Of a stretch of 64,000 bases of DNA, positions 42,501 through 50,662 are shown in pieces. Every line of letters starts with the position of its first letter. Within the stretch, counting starts at the first letter, position 1. Both the position numbers and the translations under genes were made by a program. The stretch lies in contig NZ_JAFCLG010000009.1 in the NCBI RefSeq assembly GCF_018129685.1, positions 124,001-188,000 of the forward strand, read 5' to 3'. The notes beneath the pieces are model-generated. The model saw only the letters and a list, made by a program, of their open reading frames with translations. It was not told the origin of the DNA and made no database searches. Source of the stretch: Bradyrhizobium manausense. GTDB lineage: Bacteria > Pseudomonadota > Alphaproteobacteria > Rhizobiales > Xanthobacteraceae.

Positions 42501-42727
42501 CCGTCTCGAGCAAGCTGAAAACATCAACCTGACGAACTATATCCAGATCGCCAGAGCGCTCGGATATCACGCAAGGATCGTTTTCGAGAAGGTCGACGAC
42601 GACGGCGCGTCGTCGCTCAACACGGTCGCGCACCGGGTCTCCAGGAGTCGCTGAACTGCGTTGCATTCGCCTCCGGATCATGCAGACAGCGCCGAACGGG
42701 TACGCGAAAGATGACGGATGCGCCATC
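42501..42727 (+). pseudogene. Truncated copy of the HTH gene (3' half and downstream)
   Basis: Aligned at a constant offset of 1420 bases with 41081-41234 and continuing more loosely past the stop. It reads RLEQAENINLTNY, then IQIARALGYHARIVFEKV and HRVSRSR before TGA at 42652-42654. The helix-turn-helix half and any start codon are missing. The frame is open, so loss is recent or the tail is still read as part of something else. Confidence 0.78.
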
Positions 42728-42790
42728 AGGTGCAGTCCAGCACCTTCACCGCATGCTGAACTGCGGTCCGTCGCCTCTCATCGTGGGCGG

Positions 42791-43180
42791 TCAGGATGCC
42801 AGTCGAACGAGAACCCAGCCGCTTCCTGCAATGTGTGCCAGCGTGATCAGCACCGAAATGGCGTGCAGCGTCCTGAATCGAGTCCTGTTCCGGGCGTCGG
42901 TTGCCTGATTGATGGCGGGCATCAGGACCTGGCGGGCAAAGATGGTGGTCGCCGCGATGATGCCTAGTATCGTCGGGGCAATGACATCATGGAGCGTCGC
43001 CATCATCGCAGCCGCAGCGGTGAAAAGGACGAAGAGATAAAAATAGGGGAATGCGCGCCGGATCACCGTACCCGCGAGCTCCGTCGGCAGAACATTGAAG
43101 ATGAAGGCGGCAAACCCGAAAGAATACAGAACCATTCCCCCGAACAGGAGGGCGGTCGCAAGCAGGGCGAAGGTCGACAT
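42791..43180 (-). CDS. DUF4149-like membrane protein
   Basis: A 129-residue protein with four hydrophobic segments, starting at ATG 43180 with GGAGA upstream. It resembles DUF4149 proteins (FGGMVLYSFGFAAFIF, RTRFRTLHAISVLI). Function unknown. It precedes no other gene on its strand and follows the methyltransferase-like gene by 52 bases, so the two may be cotranscribed. Confidence 0.7.
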   Translation of the reverse strand: MSTFALLATALLFGGMVLYSFGFAAFIFNVLPTELAGTVIRRAFPYFYLFVLFTAAAAMMATLHDVIAPTILGIIAATTIFARQVLMPAINQATDARNRTRFRTLHAISVLITLAHIAGSGWVLVRLAS

Positions 43181-43232
43181 GCGCTGTCTCCAAATGTTCG
43201 TCCGGCTCCTGCGTCGGACGAAACGAAGCTTC

Positions 43233-44057
43233 TCATTGCTGATCGCTGCTGTTCCGCAAGGGAGCAAATCGCGGCAATACGTAGGGGACCGACGCACGAT
43301 AGCGATCGAACCGTTCGCCATAACGGGCTGCGAACCGGCGCTCCTTCAGGCGTGGGGCGAGCAGGCAATAGGCGCTGTAGCAGACCGCAAGCGCGAGCTG
43401 GTCCGGCGTCCAGACCGGTACGGTCCATAGCGTCAACGCGAAGGCCGCATAGATCGGCTGGCGGATCAGGCGGAACAGTCCTCCAACCGGCATGTCGGGG
43501 AAGACGGGACGCCGGTTCGCCATCAGCGACATCCATCCGAGCGCGCCTGATTGCACCTCGGCCCCGGCGTCGAAGCTCGCCTTCATGAGCAGCAGCCAGC
43601 TTGCGGCGTAGGCTGTCGCGATCACCCAGAATGTGATGCCGTCTGCGCGCCACCAGATCACTTCCGTGGGCGTCCACAACACGAACAGCGCGAGCAACCC
43701 GATCGAGGCGATGATCGCGTAGCTGGTCGTGCCGAGGGTCGACCCATGTGGGGCGGGCATCAGCCGGGTCAGCCAACGGCCACCCCGTCGCGTCAGGAGC
43801 ACGGAATGAACCAGTGGAAACTGGAGCAGAAGGAGTGCGTTGGTCAGCGCGGCCCAGGGCCAAGGTACGGTCCCGAGCGATCGGCTCATGCCGAAGAACA
43901 TCGCAGCGATCATGGCAAACACGGCAGCTGCGAAAACCAGATGGACGGTGATGCCGCAGGCGAGCGCCAGCATGATGCGGCCGGGGCCCGGTGGCGGCCG
44001 AAGCGCTCCCGCGACGAGCGCAACCAGTCGCCTCAGTTCGATTCGCTTCGTCGCCAT
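43233..44057 (-). CDS. NnrU/isoprenylcysteine methyltransferase-like membrane protein
   Basis: A 274-residue protein with about six membrane segments. The C-terminal half has FRLIRQPIYAAF, LKERRFAARYGERFDRYR and a final VPYVLP, the pattern of membrane methyltransferases and NnrU-like proteins. The catalytic assignment is weak since such folds also occur in non-enzymatic NnrU. It is the first of two minus-strand membrane genes, separated by 52 bases. Confidence 0.7.
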   Translation of the reverse strand: MATKRIELRRLVALVAGALRPPPGPGRIMLALACGITVHLVFAAAVFAMIAAMFFGMSRSLGTVPWPWAALTNALLLLQFPLVHSVLLTRRGGRWLTRLMPAPHGSTLGTTSYAIIASIGLLALFVLWTPTEVIWWRADGITFWVIATAYAASWLLLMKASFDAGAEVQSGALGWMSLMANRRPVFPDMPVGGLFRLIRQPIYAAFALTLWTVPVWTPDQLALAVCYSAYCLLAPRLKERRFAARYGERFDRYRASVPYVLPRFAPLRNSSDQQ

Positions 44058-44292
44058 CAGCCCGCCCGCTTGGCCGACCCGGGAAGGGCGACAAGGTTGC
44101 GCGCGGCGACGCGCCGGTACAGCACAGGCCGGATTGGTTCAAACGCCATATCTCACTCCGCTTCCAAAACGCTGAAAGCTCCGCAATGGATCAGAGCGGC
44201 GAGCCGGCCGATGGAGATATTGCGTAGAAACCTCGCCAGGTAACGCATGCTTTCTTCGATCGCCGCGATCTGGTGCGCGGCGAGGCGACGCC

Positions 44293-45036
44293 CTAGAACT
44301 GATACCGCCTCAACCCCCCATCCACCGGGATCACCGTTCCCGTGATGTAGCGCGCCACGGGTGAGGCGAGGAACACCGCCAGCGCGGCAAGATCTTCCGG
44401 CTCGCCCCAATAGCCGACCGGGATCTCCTCTTCCGCAAAGCGCTCGCGATAGTCAGGCGCATAGTTGCGGCGGATCTGCTCGCTCATGATGCGGCCGGGC
44501 GGGATGCAGTTGATGGTGATGCCGTGCTTGCCGATCTCGCGCGACAGGCCCTTGGCCCAGGCGTGAACCGCGGCCTTGGCCGCGAAGGCCGCGTTCAACC
44601 CCTCCGGTTCGGACTTGCCGGTGATGTTGACGATGCGGCCCCATTTGCGTTCGATCATCTGCGGCAACAGCGCATGCGCGATGCGGCGATAGCTGGTGAA
44701 GTTCAGCGCGATCGCCTCGTCCCATTGGCTGTCGGGCGCATCGACCGGCAGCGGGCGGCTGCCGCCGGCATTGTTGATGAGGATGTCGACATGGCCGAGC
44801 TCCTTCAGCGCGAAGGCCGCGATTCTCTCCGCTGCGTCCTTGGCCATCACGTCCTGCTCGAGCGGCGTGATCAGGCCGGAGCCGACCTCCTTCACAAGCT
44901 CGGCGAGCAGGTCGGTCCGGCGCGCCACGCCCACCACGCGCACGCCTTCGGCAGCGAGGCCCTTGGCGATGGCGCGGCCGATGCCGATGCTGGCTCCGGT
45001 GACAACAGCGGTTTTCGATTTCAGCCCGAGGTCCAT
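44293..45036 (-). CDS. SDR-family oxidoreductase (3-oxoacyl-ACP reductase-like)
   Basis: A 247-residue short-chain dehydrogenase. TGASIGIGRAIAKGL binds the cofactor and NNAGGSRP is the NNAG site. The usual Ser-Tyr-Lys triad is not complete: NITGKSEPEGLNAAFAAKAAV has Lys but no obvious YxxxK, so the Tyr is replaced. The protein ends VIPVDGGLRRYQF. ATG 45036 follows GGAGAG by 10 bases; the GTG at 45042 is an alternative. Two broken copies of parts of this gene lie at 40431-40515 and 42476-42499. Confidence 0.85.
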   Translation of the reverse strand: MDLGLKSKTAVVTGASIGIGRAIAKGLAAEGVRVVGVARRTDLLAELVKEVGSGLITPLEQDVMAKDAAERIAAFALKELGHVDILINNAGGSRPLPVDAPDSQWDEAIALNFTSYRRIAHALLPQMIERKWGRIVNITGKSEPEGLNAAFAAKAAVHAWAKGLSREIGKHGITINCIPPGRIMSEQIRRNYAPDYRERFAEEEIPVGYWGEPEDLAALAVFLASPVARYITGTVIPVDGGLRRYQF

Positions 45037-45202
45037 GGTCACACGCTCTCCGGTTCGCTTTTCGCGCTTTGATTTTGGTCTGGCTTGCGCTTGCTTTTAG
45101 ATTTCCTGCCCTGTCCCGGCTGCGGCGATTTGCCCGACCGGGACGAGCAGTGGTAACCAAGGGCGAAGGCGAAGGAAATACGAAAAAGAAAAGGCTTCAA
45201 CG

Positions 45203-45973
45203 ATGGTATGGGATCCGCAGCAATATCTGAAATTCTCCGGCCACCGGCTCCGGCCCGCGGTCGACCTGTTGATGCGCATTCCCGATATCGGCCCGCGCAC
45301 GGTCGCAGACCTTGGCGCCGGCGCCGGCAATGTCACCAAGCTGATCAAGGAGCGCTGGCCGTCTGCCGCGGTCACGGGCGTCGAGGGCTCGGCCGAGATG
45401 GTTGCCGCGGGGCGCAAGGCCGCGCCCGATGTGGAATGGTCGCATGAGGACCTCGGTCATTGGCGCCCCGCCGGGCAATATGACGTGGTCTATTCCAATG
45501 CCGCACTGCACTGGCTGCCCAATCATGCGGCACTCTTCCCCTCGGTCATGGAGAAGGTCGCGCCCGGCGGCATGCTTGCGGTGCAGATGCCGCGCAACTT
45601 CCTGGCGCCGTCGCACGTGCTGATCGGCGAGACTGCCCTGAACGGGCCCTGGCGGTCCAAGGTCGAGCACCTCGTCACGCCGCCGCCGGTCGAGGGGCCG
45701 GCCTTCTATCACGACGTGCTCGCGCCTCTGTCACAGAACATCGACATCTGGGAGACCGAGTATCTTCAGGTCCTGGAAGGCGACAATCCCGTGAAGGAAT
45801 GGACCAAGGGCACCTGGCTGACGCGTTATCTCGATATTCTGCAGGGCGACGAAAAGGCGGCGTTCGAAGCCGCCTATGGGATGCGCGTCGCAAAGGCCTA
45901 CCCGAAGAACGAAGCGGGCCAGACGCTGTTCCCGTTCCGGCGGCTGTTCATGGTCGCCCAGCGCAAGGGCTGA
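45203..45973 (+). CDS. tam: Trans-aconitate 2-methyltransferase
   Basis: A 256-residue SAM-dependent methyltransferase of the expected length. It opens WDPQQYLKFSGHRLRPAVDLL and has VADLGAGAGNVTKLI for SAM binding and SNAALHWLPNH, all typical of Tam. The enzyme methylates trans-aconitate, a spontaneous by-product that inhibits aconitase. Single gene, divergent from the SDR. Confidence 0.9.
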   Translation: MVWDPQQYLKFSGHRLRPAVDLLMRIPDIGPRTVADLGAGAGNVTKLIKERWPSAAVTGVEGSAEMVAAGRKAAPDVEWSHEDLGHWRPAGQYDVVYSNAALHWLPNHAALFPSVMEKVAPGGMLAVQMPRNFLAPSHVLIGETALNGPWRSKVEHLVTPPPVEGPAFYHDVLAPLSQNIDIWETEYLQVLEGDNPVKEWTKGTWLTRYLDILQGDEKAAFEAAYGMRVAKAYPKNEAGQTLFPFRRLFMVAQRKG

Positions 45974-46186
45974 CGCCCTTCGGCGATGCGACATAAGCGC
46001 TCGCCTCGCGGCGTGGAGCGGGCGCCCGGTTGCGCACGCGGGCGCTGTCAAGATAGCCTCCCGCGGCAAAGCTTCGCTGCGGCAAATTGGGCTTAGGTCT
46101 AGTTGTTCGGGCTACGGATTGCTGCCACTACTGAAACCGCAAAACAAAAAGAACCCGGTTTCCGAGGTTGTTGGGGAGGTTCCTTC

Positions 46187-47188
46187 ATGCGCAAACTGCT
46201 TCTGGCGGTCGCCGCAGCCGCGCTCGCTCTGGCTCCGGCCGCAGCTCAGGCCCAGAGCCCGATCGTCATCAAATTCAGTCACGTCGTCGCCAACGACACA
46301 CCCAAAGGCAAGGGCGCGCTGAAGTTCAAGGAGCTTGCCGAGAAGTACACCGACGGCAAGGTCAAGATCGAAGTCTATCCGAACTCCTCGCTCTACAAGG
46401 ACAAGGAGGAGATCGAGGCGCTTCAGCTCGGCTCGGTGCAGATGCTGGCGCCCTCGACCGCGAAATTCGCCCCGCTCGGCATCAAGGAGTTCGAAGCGCT
46501 CGACCTGCCCTGGCTGTTCAAGGACGACGCGACCTATTCCGCCGCGATGAAGGGCACCGTCGGCAAATGGCTGTTCCAGAAACTCGAATCCAAGGGCATC
46601 ACCGGTCTCGCCTATTGGGACAACGGCTTCCACATGGTGTCGTCGAACCGGCCGCTGATGAAGCCGGAGGATTTCAAGGGCCTGAAATTCCGCATCTCCG
46701 GCTCCAAGATCGCGGACCAGTATTTCCGCCTGATGGGTTCGATCCCGCAGATTATGGCGTTCTCGGAAGTCTACCAGGCGCTGCAGACCGGCGTGGTCGA
46801 CGGCTGCGAGAACACGGCGTCGAACTATCTGACGCAGAAGTTCTACGAGGTGCAGAAGGACATCACCGTGTCCTATCACGCCCATCTGCAATATGCCGTC
46901 ATCGTCAACTCGAAATTCTGGTCCGGCCTGCCGCCCGACATCCGCACCCAGCTCGACAAGGCGATGGCGGAGGCGACCGACTACACCAATCAGATCGCGC
47001 ATCAGGAAAACGAGGATGCGCTGGCCGAGATCAAGAAGGCGGGCAAGACGACGCTGCATTATCTGAGCGACGCCGATCGCAAGGCGTGGCAGGAAGCGAT
47101 GCGCCCGACCTATGCCTGGGCCAAGGGCCGGGTCGGGCAGGAGGTGCTCGATCTCATCGCCAAGGAACTCGACGTCAAGATGAACTGA
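46187..47188 (+). CDS. dctP: TRAP transporter substrate-binding protein (DctP family)
   Basis: A 333-residue periplasmic binding protein with a 24-residue signal peptide (LLLAVAAAALALAPAAAQAQ). IKFSHVVANDTPKGKGALKF, LPWLFKDD and FRISGSKIADQYFRLMGS are typical DctP features; the arginine that holds the substrate carboxylate is in the last of these. GGGGAGG stands before the ATG. It probably binds a C4-dicarboxylate or related organic acid. A strong hairpin separates it from the membrane subunit gene. Confidence 0.92.
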   Translation: MRKLLLAVAAAALALAPAAAQAQSPIVIKFSHVVANDTPKGKGALKFKELAEKYTDGKVKIEVYPNSSLYKDKEEIEALQLGSVQMLAPSTAKFAPLGIKEFEALDLPWLFKDDATYSAAMKGTVGKWLFQKLESKGITGLAYWDNGFHMVSSNRPLMKPEDFKGLKFRISGSKIADQYFRLMGSIPQIMAFSEVYQALQTGVVDGCENTASNYLTQKFYEVQKDITVSYHAHLQYAVIVNSKFWSGLPPDIRTQLDKAMAEATDYTNQIAHQENEDALAEIKKAGKTTLHYLSDADRKAWQEAMRPTYAWAKGRVGQEVLDLIAKELDVKMN

Positions 47189-47211
47189 CGCGTTTCCTAG
47201 AGAACAAGACC

Positions 47212-47243
47212 AACGGTCGGGAGTGTGTGCACTCCCGACCGTT
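47212..47243 (+). terminator. Perfect 14-bp hairpin between dctP and dctQM
   Basis: Stem 47212-47225 and 47230-47243 (AACGGTCGGGAGTG and its exact complement), loop TGTG. It is followed by only a short T run, so it may act as a partial terminator or as a 3' end that protects dctP mRNA, giving more binding protein than permease. Confidence 0.7.
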
Positions 47244-47267
47244 TCGTATCGATAGGGGGACCTTGAT

Positions 47268-49316
47268 TTGCTTCGCGCGCTCAACCAGTTGCTCAATCAT
47301 CTCGAAGAATGGCTGATCGCGACGCTCATTGCCGCTGCAACCGGGCTGATCTTCATCGCGGTGCTGCACCGCTACGGCGCCGGCGAATCGATCGTGTTCG
47401 CGCGATGGGCCACCGCGCACGGATTGACCTGGCTGGCGTCGCTGGCGATGGTCGTGTTCACCTTCCTGTCCGAGCTGGATCTGTCCTGGGCGCAGGAACT
47501 CTGCATCTACATGTTCATCTGGATGGCGAAGTTCGGCGCGGCCTATGGCGTGCGCACCGGCATCCATGTCGGCGTCGATCTGCTGGTCAACCGTTTGCCC
47601 GAGCATTCGCGCAAGCACGTCATCCTGTTCTCGCTGCTCTGCGGCGCGCTGTTCACGGGCATGATCGCCGCCTTCGGCGCGTCCTTTGTTTCCGAGATGT
47701 TCAAGACCGGCCAGCAGTCCAACGACCTGGAAGCGCCGATGTGGTTCGTCTATCTGGCGATCCCGCTCGGCTCCGGCCTGATGTGCTTCCGCTTCCTGCA
47801 GGTCTCCTGGTTCTACTACTGGACCGGCGAGCTGCCGCATCATGACGAGACCCGCGTCGAGGGCGTGGAGGCGGACATCTCGCCGGCGCTGCATCCGCAG
47901 CCCGCCGGCGCCGCGACGAAAGCCGCCGCGCGAAAAGTCTCGCCGCTCGGCGTCATCCTGATCATGGCGCCGATCCTGATCTTCGCGCTGTGTCTTGGCG
48001 AGAAGACCGGCTTCATCGTGCTGCCGCATTGGCTGCGCGCCTTCACCGTGTTCGCGCTGCTGATCGCGCTGATGCTGACCGGCATCCCGGTCTCGATCGC
48101 GCTTGGCCTCACCGTGATGACGTTCCTGTTCACGCTGACCGCGGTGCCGATCGAAGCCGTCTCGATGAAGCTCTTCACGGGCATCGAAGGCTTCGAGATC
48201 ATGGCGATCCCGTTCTTCATCCTCGCCGGCAATTTCCTCACCCATGGCGGCGTCGCGCGGCGCATGATCAATTTCGCGACCTCGCTGATCGGGCACTGGC
48301 ACGGCGGCCTGGGGCTTGCCGGCATCGTCGCCTGCGCGATGTTCGCGCTGGTCTGCGGCTCGAGCGTCGCGACGGTGGCGGCGATCGGCGCCATCGTGCT
48401 GCCCGAGATGGTCCGCCACGGCTATCCCATGCGCTTCGGCGCCGGCATCATCACCGTTGCCGGCTCGCTCGGCATCCTGATGCTGCCGTCGATCCCCAAG
48501 ATCGTCTACGCGGTCTCGACGAATACCTCGATCGGGGCGCTGTTCGTCGCCGGCCTGCTGCCCGGCATGCTGCTGACGACCATGCTCTGCATCGTCACCT
48601 GGTGGCTGGCACGCAGCCGCGACTATCCCCGGATGAAGAAGGCGAGCTGGGGCGAGACCATCCACGCCTTCCGCGAGAGCATCTGGGGATTGATGCTCGT
48701 CGTCATCATCATCGGCGGTATCTACAGCGGCCTGTTCACCGCCACGGAGGCGGCGGCGATGGCCGCAGTCTACTCCTTCATCATCGCCGTGTTCGTCTAC
48801 AAGGCGATCAGGATAACGGACGTGCCGCGGGTGCTGCTGCGTGCCGCCAACACCAGCGCGATGCTGCTCTACATCGTGACCAACGCGGTGCTGTTCTCCT
48901 TCGTGCTCTCCAACGAGAACCTGCCGGCGACGCTCGCCGACTGGATCGCGGCGCAGAACCTCGGCTGGGTGGGCTTCCTGCTCGTCGTCAACGTGCTGCT
49001 GCTGCTCGCCGGCAACTTCATGGAGCCCAACTCGATCATCCTGATCATGGCGCCGATCCTGGCGCCGGCTGCCAAGAAGCTCGGCATCGACCTCGTCCAT
49101 TTCGGCATCGTCATGGACGTCAACATGGAGGTCGGCCTCTGCCATCCGCCGGTCGGCTTGAACCTCTATGTGGCATCGATGATCGCGCGCATGCGCATCA
49201 CCGATCTCGCCGTCGCGGTGATGCCGTGGCTGCTCACCATGCTCGGCTTCCTCGTCATCGTGACCTACTGGCCCGATCTGACGCTGTTTCTGCCGCGGGT
49301 GCTGGGGATGCACTAG
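47268..49316 (+). CDS. dctQM: TRAP transporter, fused small and large permease (DctQ-DctM)
   Basis: A 682-residue membrane protein. Residues 1-190 are a four-helix DctQ unit (the phrase EWLIATLIAAATGLIFI is the first helix), and from about 220 a 12-helix DctM unit follows (PIFFILAGN-type PFFILAGNFLTHGG, LPSIPKIVYAVSTNTSIG). The join is an alanine-rich stretch of about 20 residues. It starts at TTG 47268 with GGGGGA 8 bases upstream. With DctP it drives sodium-linked uptake of an organic acid. Fused QM forms are known; no dctBD regulators are present. Confidence 0.9.
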   Translation: MLRALNQLLNHLEEWLIATLIAAATGLIFIAVLHRYGAGESIVFARWATAHGLTWLASLAMVVFTFLSELDLSWAQELCIYMFIWMAKFGAAYGVRTGIHVGVDLLVNRLPEHSRKHVILFSLLCGALFTGMIAAFGASFVSEMFKTGQQSNDLEAPMWFVYLAIPLGSGLMCFRFLQVSWFYYWTGELPHHDETRVEGVEADISPALHPQPAGAATKAAARKVSPLGVILIMAPILIFALCLGEKTGFIVLPHWLRAFTVFALLIALMLTGIPVSIALGLTVMTFLFTLTAVPIEAVSMKLFTGIEGFEIMAIPFFILAGNFLTHGGVARRMINFATSLIGHWHGGLGLAGIVACAMFALVCGSSVATVAAIGAIVLPEMVRHGYPMRFGAGIITVAGSLGILMLPSIPKIVYAVSTNTSIGALFVAGLLPGMLLTTMLCIVTWWLARSRDYPRMKKASWGETIHAFRESIWGLMLVVIIIGGIYSGLFTATEAAAMAAVYSFIIAVFVYKAIRITDVPRVLLRAANTSAMLLYIVTNAVLFSFVLSNENLPATLADWIAAQNLGWVGFLLVVNVLLLLAGNFMEPNSIILIMAPILAPAAKKLGIDLVHFGIVMDVNMEVGLCHPPVGLNLYVASMIARMRITDLAVAVMPWLLTMLGFLVIVTYWPDLTLFLPRVLGMH

Positions 49317-49340
49317 CCGATCGAGCGGTGCGACATGGCT

Positions 49341-49363
49341 AACGCGCGGTAAACCCGCGCGTT
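49341..49363 (+). terminator. Hairpin after dctQM
   Basis: AACGCGCGG at 49341-49349 pairs fully with CCGCGCGTT at 49355-49363 across a 5-base loop. No T run follows, so termination would be weak or Rho-assisted. Confidence 0.5.
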
Positions 49364-49438
49364 CAAATGCGGCCGCGGTGCAAAGCAAGCCTTTTTACGG
49401 ATGTGCGGTAGGACAATGCCAGCGGGACAGGTGCGGGC

Positions 49439-50596
49439 ATGTTGTTCAACAGAATGGAATCCGGACGAGCGTCGATCTCCGACGCCGTCTATCTGGAAGT
49501 CATCACGGGCCTTCACGGCACGACGATGCCCAACGTTCTTGCGGCCGCCTGCCTGGCGATGGTCGGCGCCATCACGACCTACGAGACCGATGACGGGGTG
49601 ACCGCGGCCTTTACCGTGGCCGGCGTCGCCGTGGCCATCGTTCGTCTGTTCGAGATCTTTGCATTCCGCCGCCGCCTCACGCGTTCGCCGCGGCTCGGCC
49701 GCGCGGAGGCCGTGCGCTGGGAGCGGCGCTATGTGGCCGGCACCGTCGTGACGGCTCTCATCCTCGGCCTGTTCGCCGCACGCAGCATCGTGCTGGGCGA
49801 TGCGCTCTGCTGTGTCATGGCGGTCGGCATCGGATTCGGCTTTGGCGCCGGCGTGGTGGCGCGGCTGGCGCTGCGCCCCGTCGCGGCGCTGCTCGATCTG
49901 ATCGCCATCGCCGCACCCGCCGCAATCGTCACCCTGATGCAGCCCGATCTGCGTCATGTCGGCCTCGGGCTCCTCATCCTGATGTATGTGGTCGCAAGCT
50001 TCGAGATGGTGCGGCTGAGCTTCAACGCCTCGATCAAGCAGATCACGCTCAAACGCCAGTTCGAGCAGCTGTCGCGCGTGGACCCGATGACCGGCGTGGC
50101 CAATCGTTCGGCGCTGGCGACGGACCTGCCCGCCATGCTTGCGGCCGGGACCATCGCCGTCCATACGCTCGACCTCGACCGCTTCAAGGAAGCGAACGAT
50201 CGTTTTGGCCATCCGGTCGGTGACGCCCTGCTGAAACAGGTCGCCGAGCGGCTCCGAAAGATCGCCGCGCCTGATGATCTCGTGGTGCGGATGGGCGGCG
50301 ACGAATTCGTCCTGGTCCAGCGCGCGGTTGATGATGCGGAAGCGACGGCCCAGCGGATCGTTCAGTCGATCAGCATGCCCTATGACATCGACGGACAGAT
50401 GGTCGAGCTCGGCGTGAGCATCGGCGTTGCGGTGGCGGCGGACGACGGCCGAACCGCGGAAGCGCTGCTGTCGCGTTCCGACAAGGCGCTCTACCGTGCC
50501 AAGCACCATCGCGGCGGCTATGTGCTGGCGCGGGAGTTGCGGATGGCGGATGCCACCGCATCGGGCAAAAGCGTTTCTGAAGGGCTGGCGGCGTAA
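49439..50596 (+). CDS. Membrane-bound diguanylate cyclase (GGDEF protein)
   Basis: A 385-residue protein with five to six membrane segments in the first 200 residues and a C-terminal GGDEF domain (RVDPMTGVANRSAL, DLDRFKEANDRFGH, and the active site MGGDEF). It should make cyclic di-GMP. The inhibitory I-site, normally RxxD five residues ahead of the active site, reads APDD, so feedback by product binding is probably lost. The membrane part resembles no known sensor. Single gene. Confidence 0.88.
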   Translation: MLFNRMESGRASISDAVYLEVITGLHGTTMPNVLAAACLAMVGAITTYETDDGVTAAFTVAGVAVAIVRLFEIFAFRRRLTRSPRLGRAEAVRWERRYVAGTVVTALILGLFAARSIVLGDALCCVMAVGIGFGFGAGVVARLALRPVAALLDLIAIAAPAAIVTLMQPDLRHVGLGLLILMYVVASFEMVRLSFNASIKQITLKRQFEQLSRVDPMTGVANRSALATDLPAMLAAGTIAVHTLDLDRFKEANDRFGHPVGDALLKQVAERLRKIAAPDDLVVRMGGDEFVLVQRAVDDAEATAQRIVQSISMPYDIDGQMVELGVSIGVAVAADDGRTAEALLSRSDKALYRAKHHRGGYVLARELRMADATASGKSVSEGLAA

Positions 50597-50662
50597 GCAG
50601 CGGTTGGAACCGGAATCGAGATGCGGTTAGATGCCTCCCGGACAAGACCGGGGAGGAACGCT

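Larger units (their letters stand above)
42446..42790. other. Non-coding stretch made of gene remnants
   Basis: 345 bases between the kinase and the convergent DUF4149 gene. It contains the last 24 bases of an SDR gene (42476-42499) fused to the 3' part of the HTH gene (42501 to about 42727). The last 60 bases show nothing recognisable. Confidence 0.7.

Noticed and set aside
47175..49388. 737-codon minus-strand reading frame opposite dctQM
   Set aside because: It is the antisense shadow of a GC-rich gene: composed mostly of D, R, H, G, no domain, while the plus frame is a clear TRAP permease.
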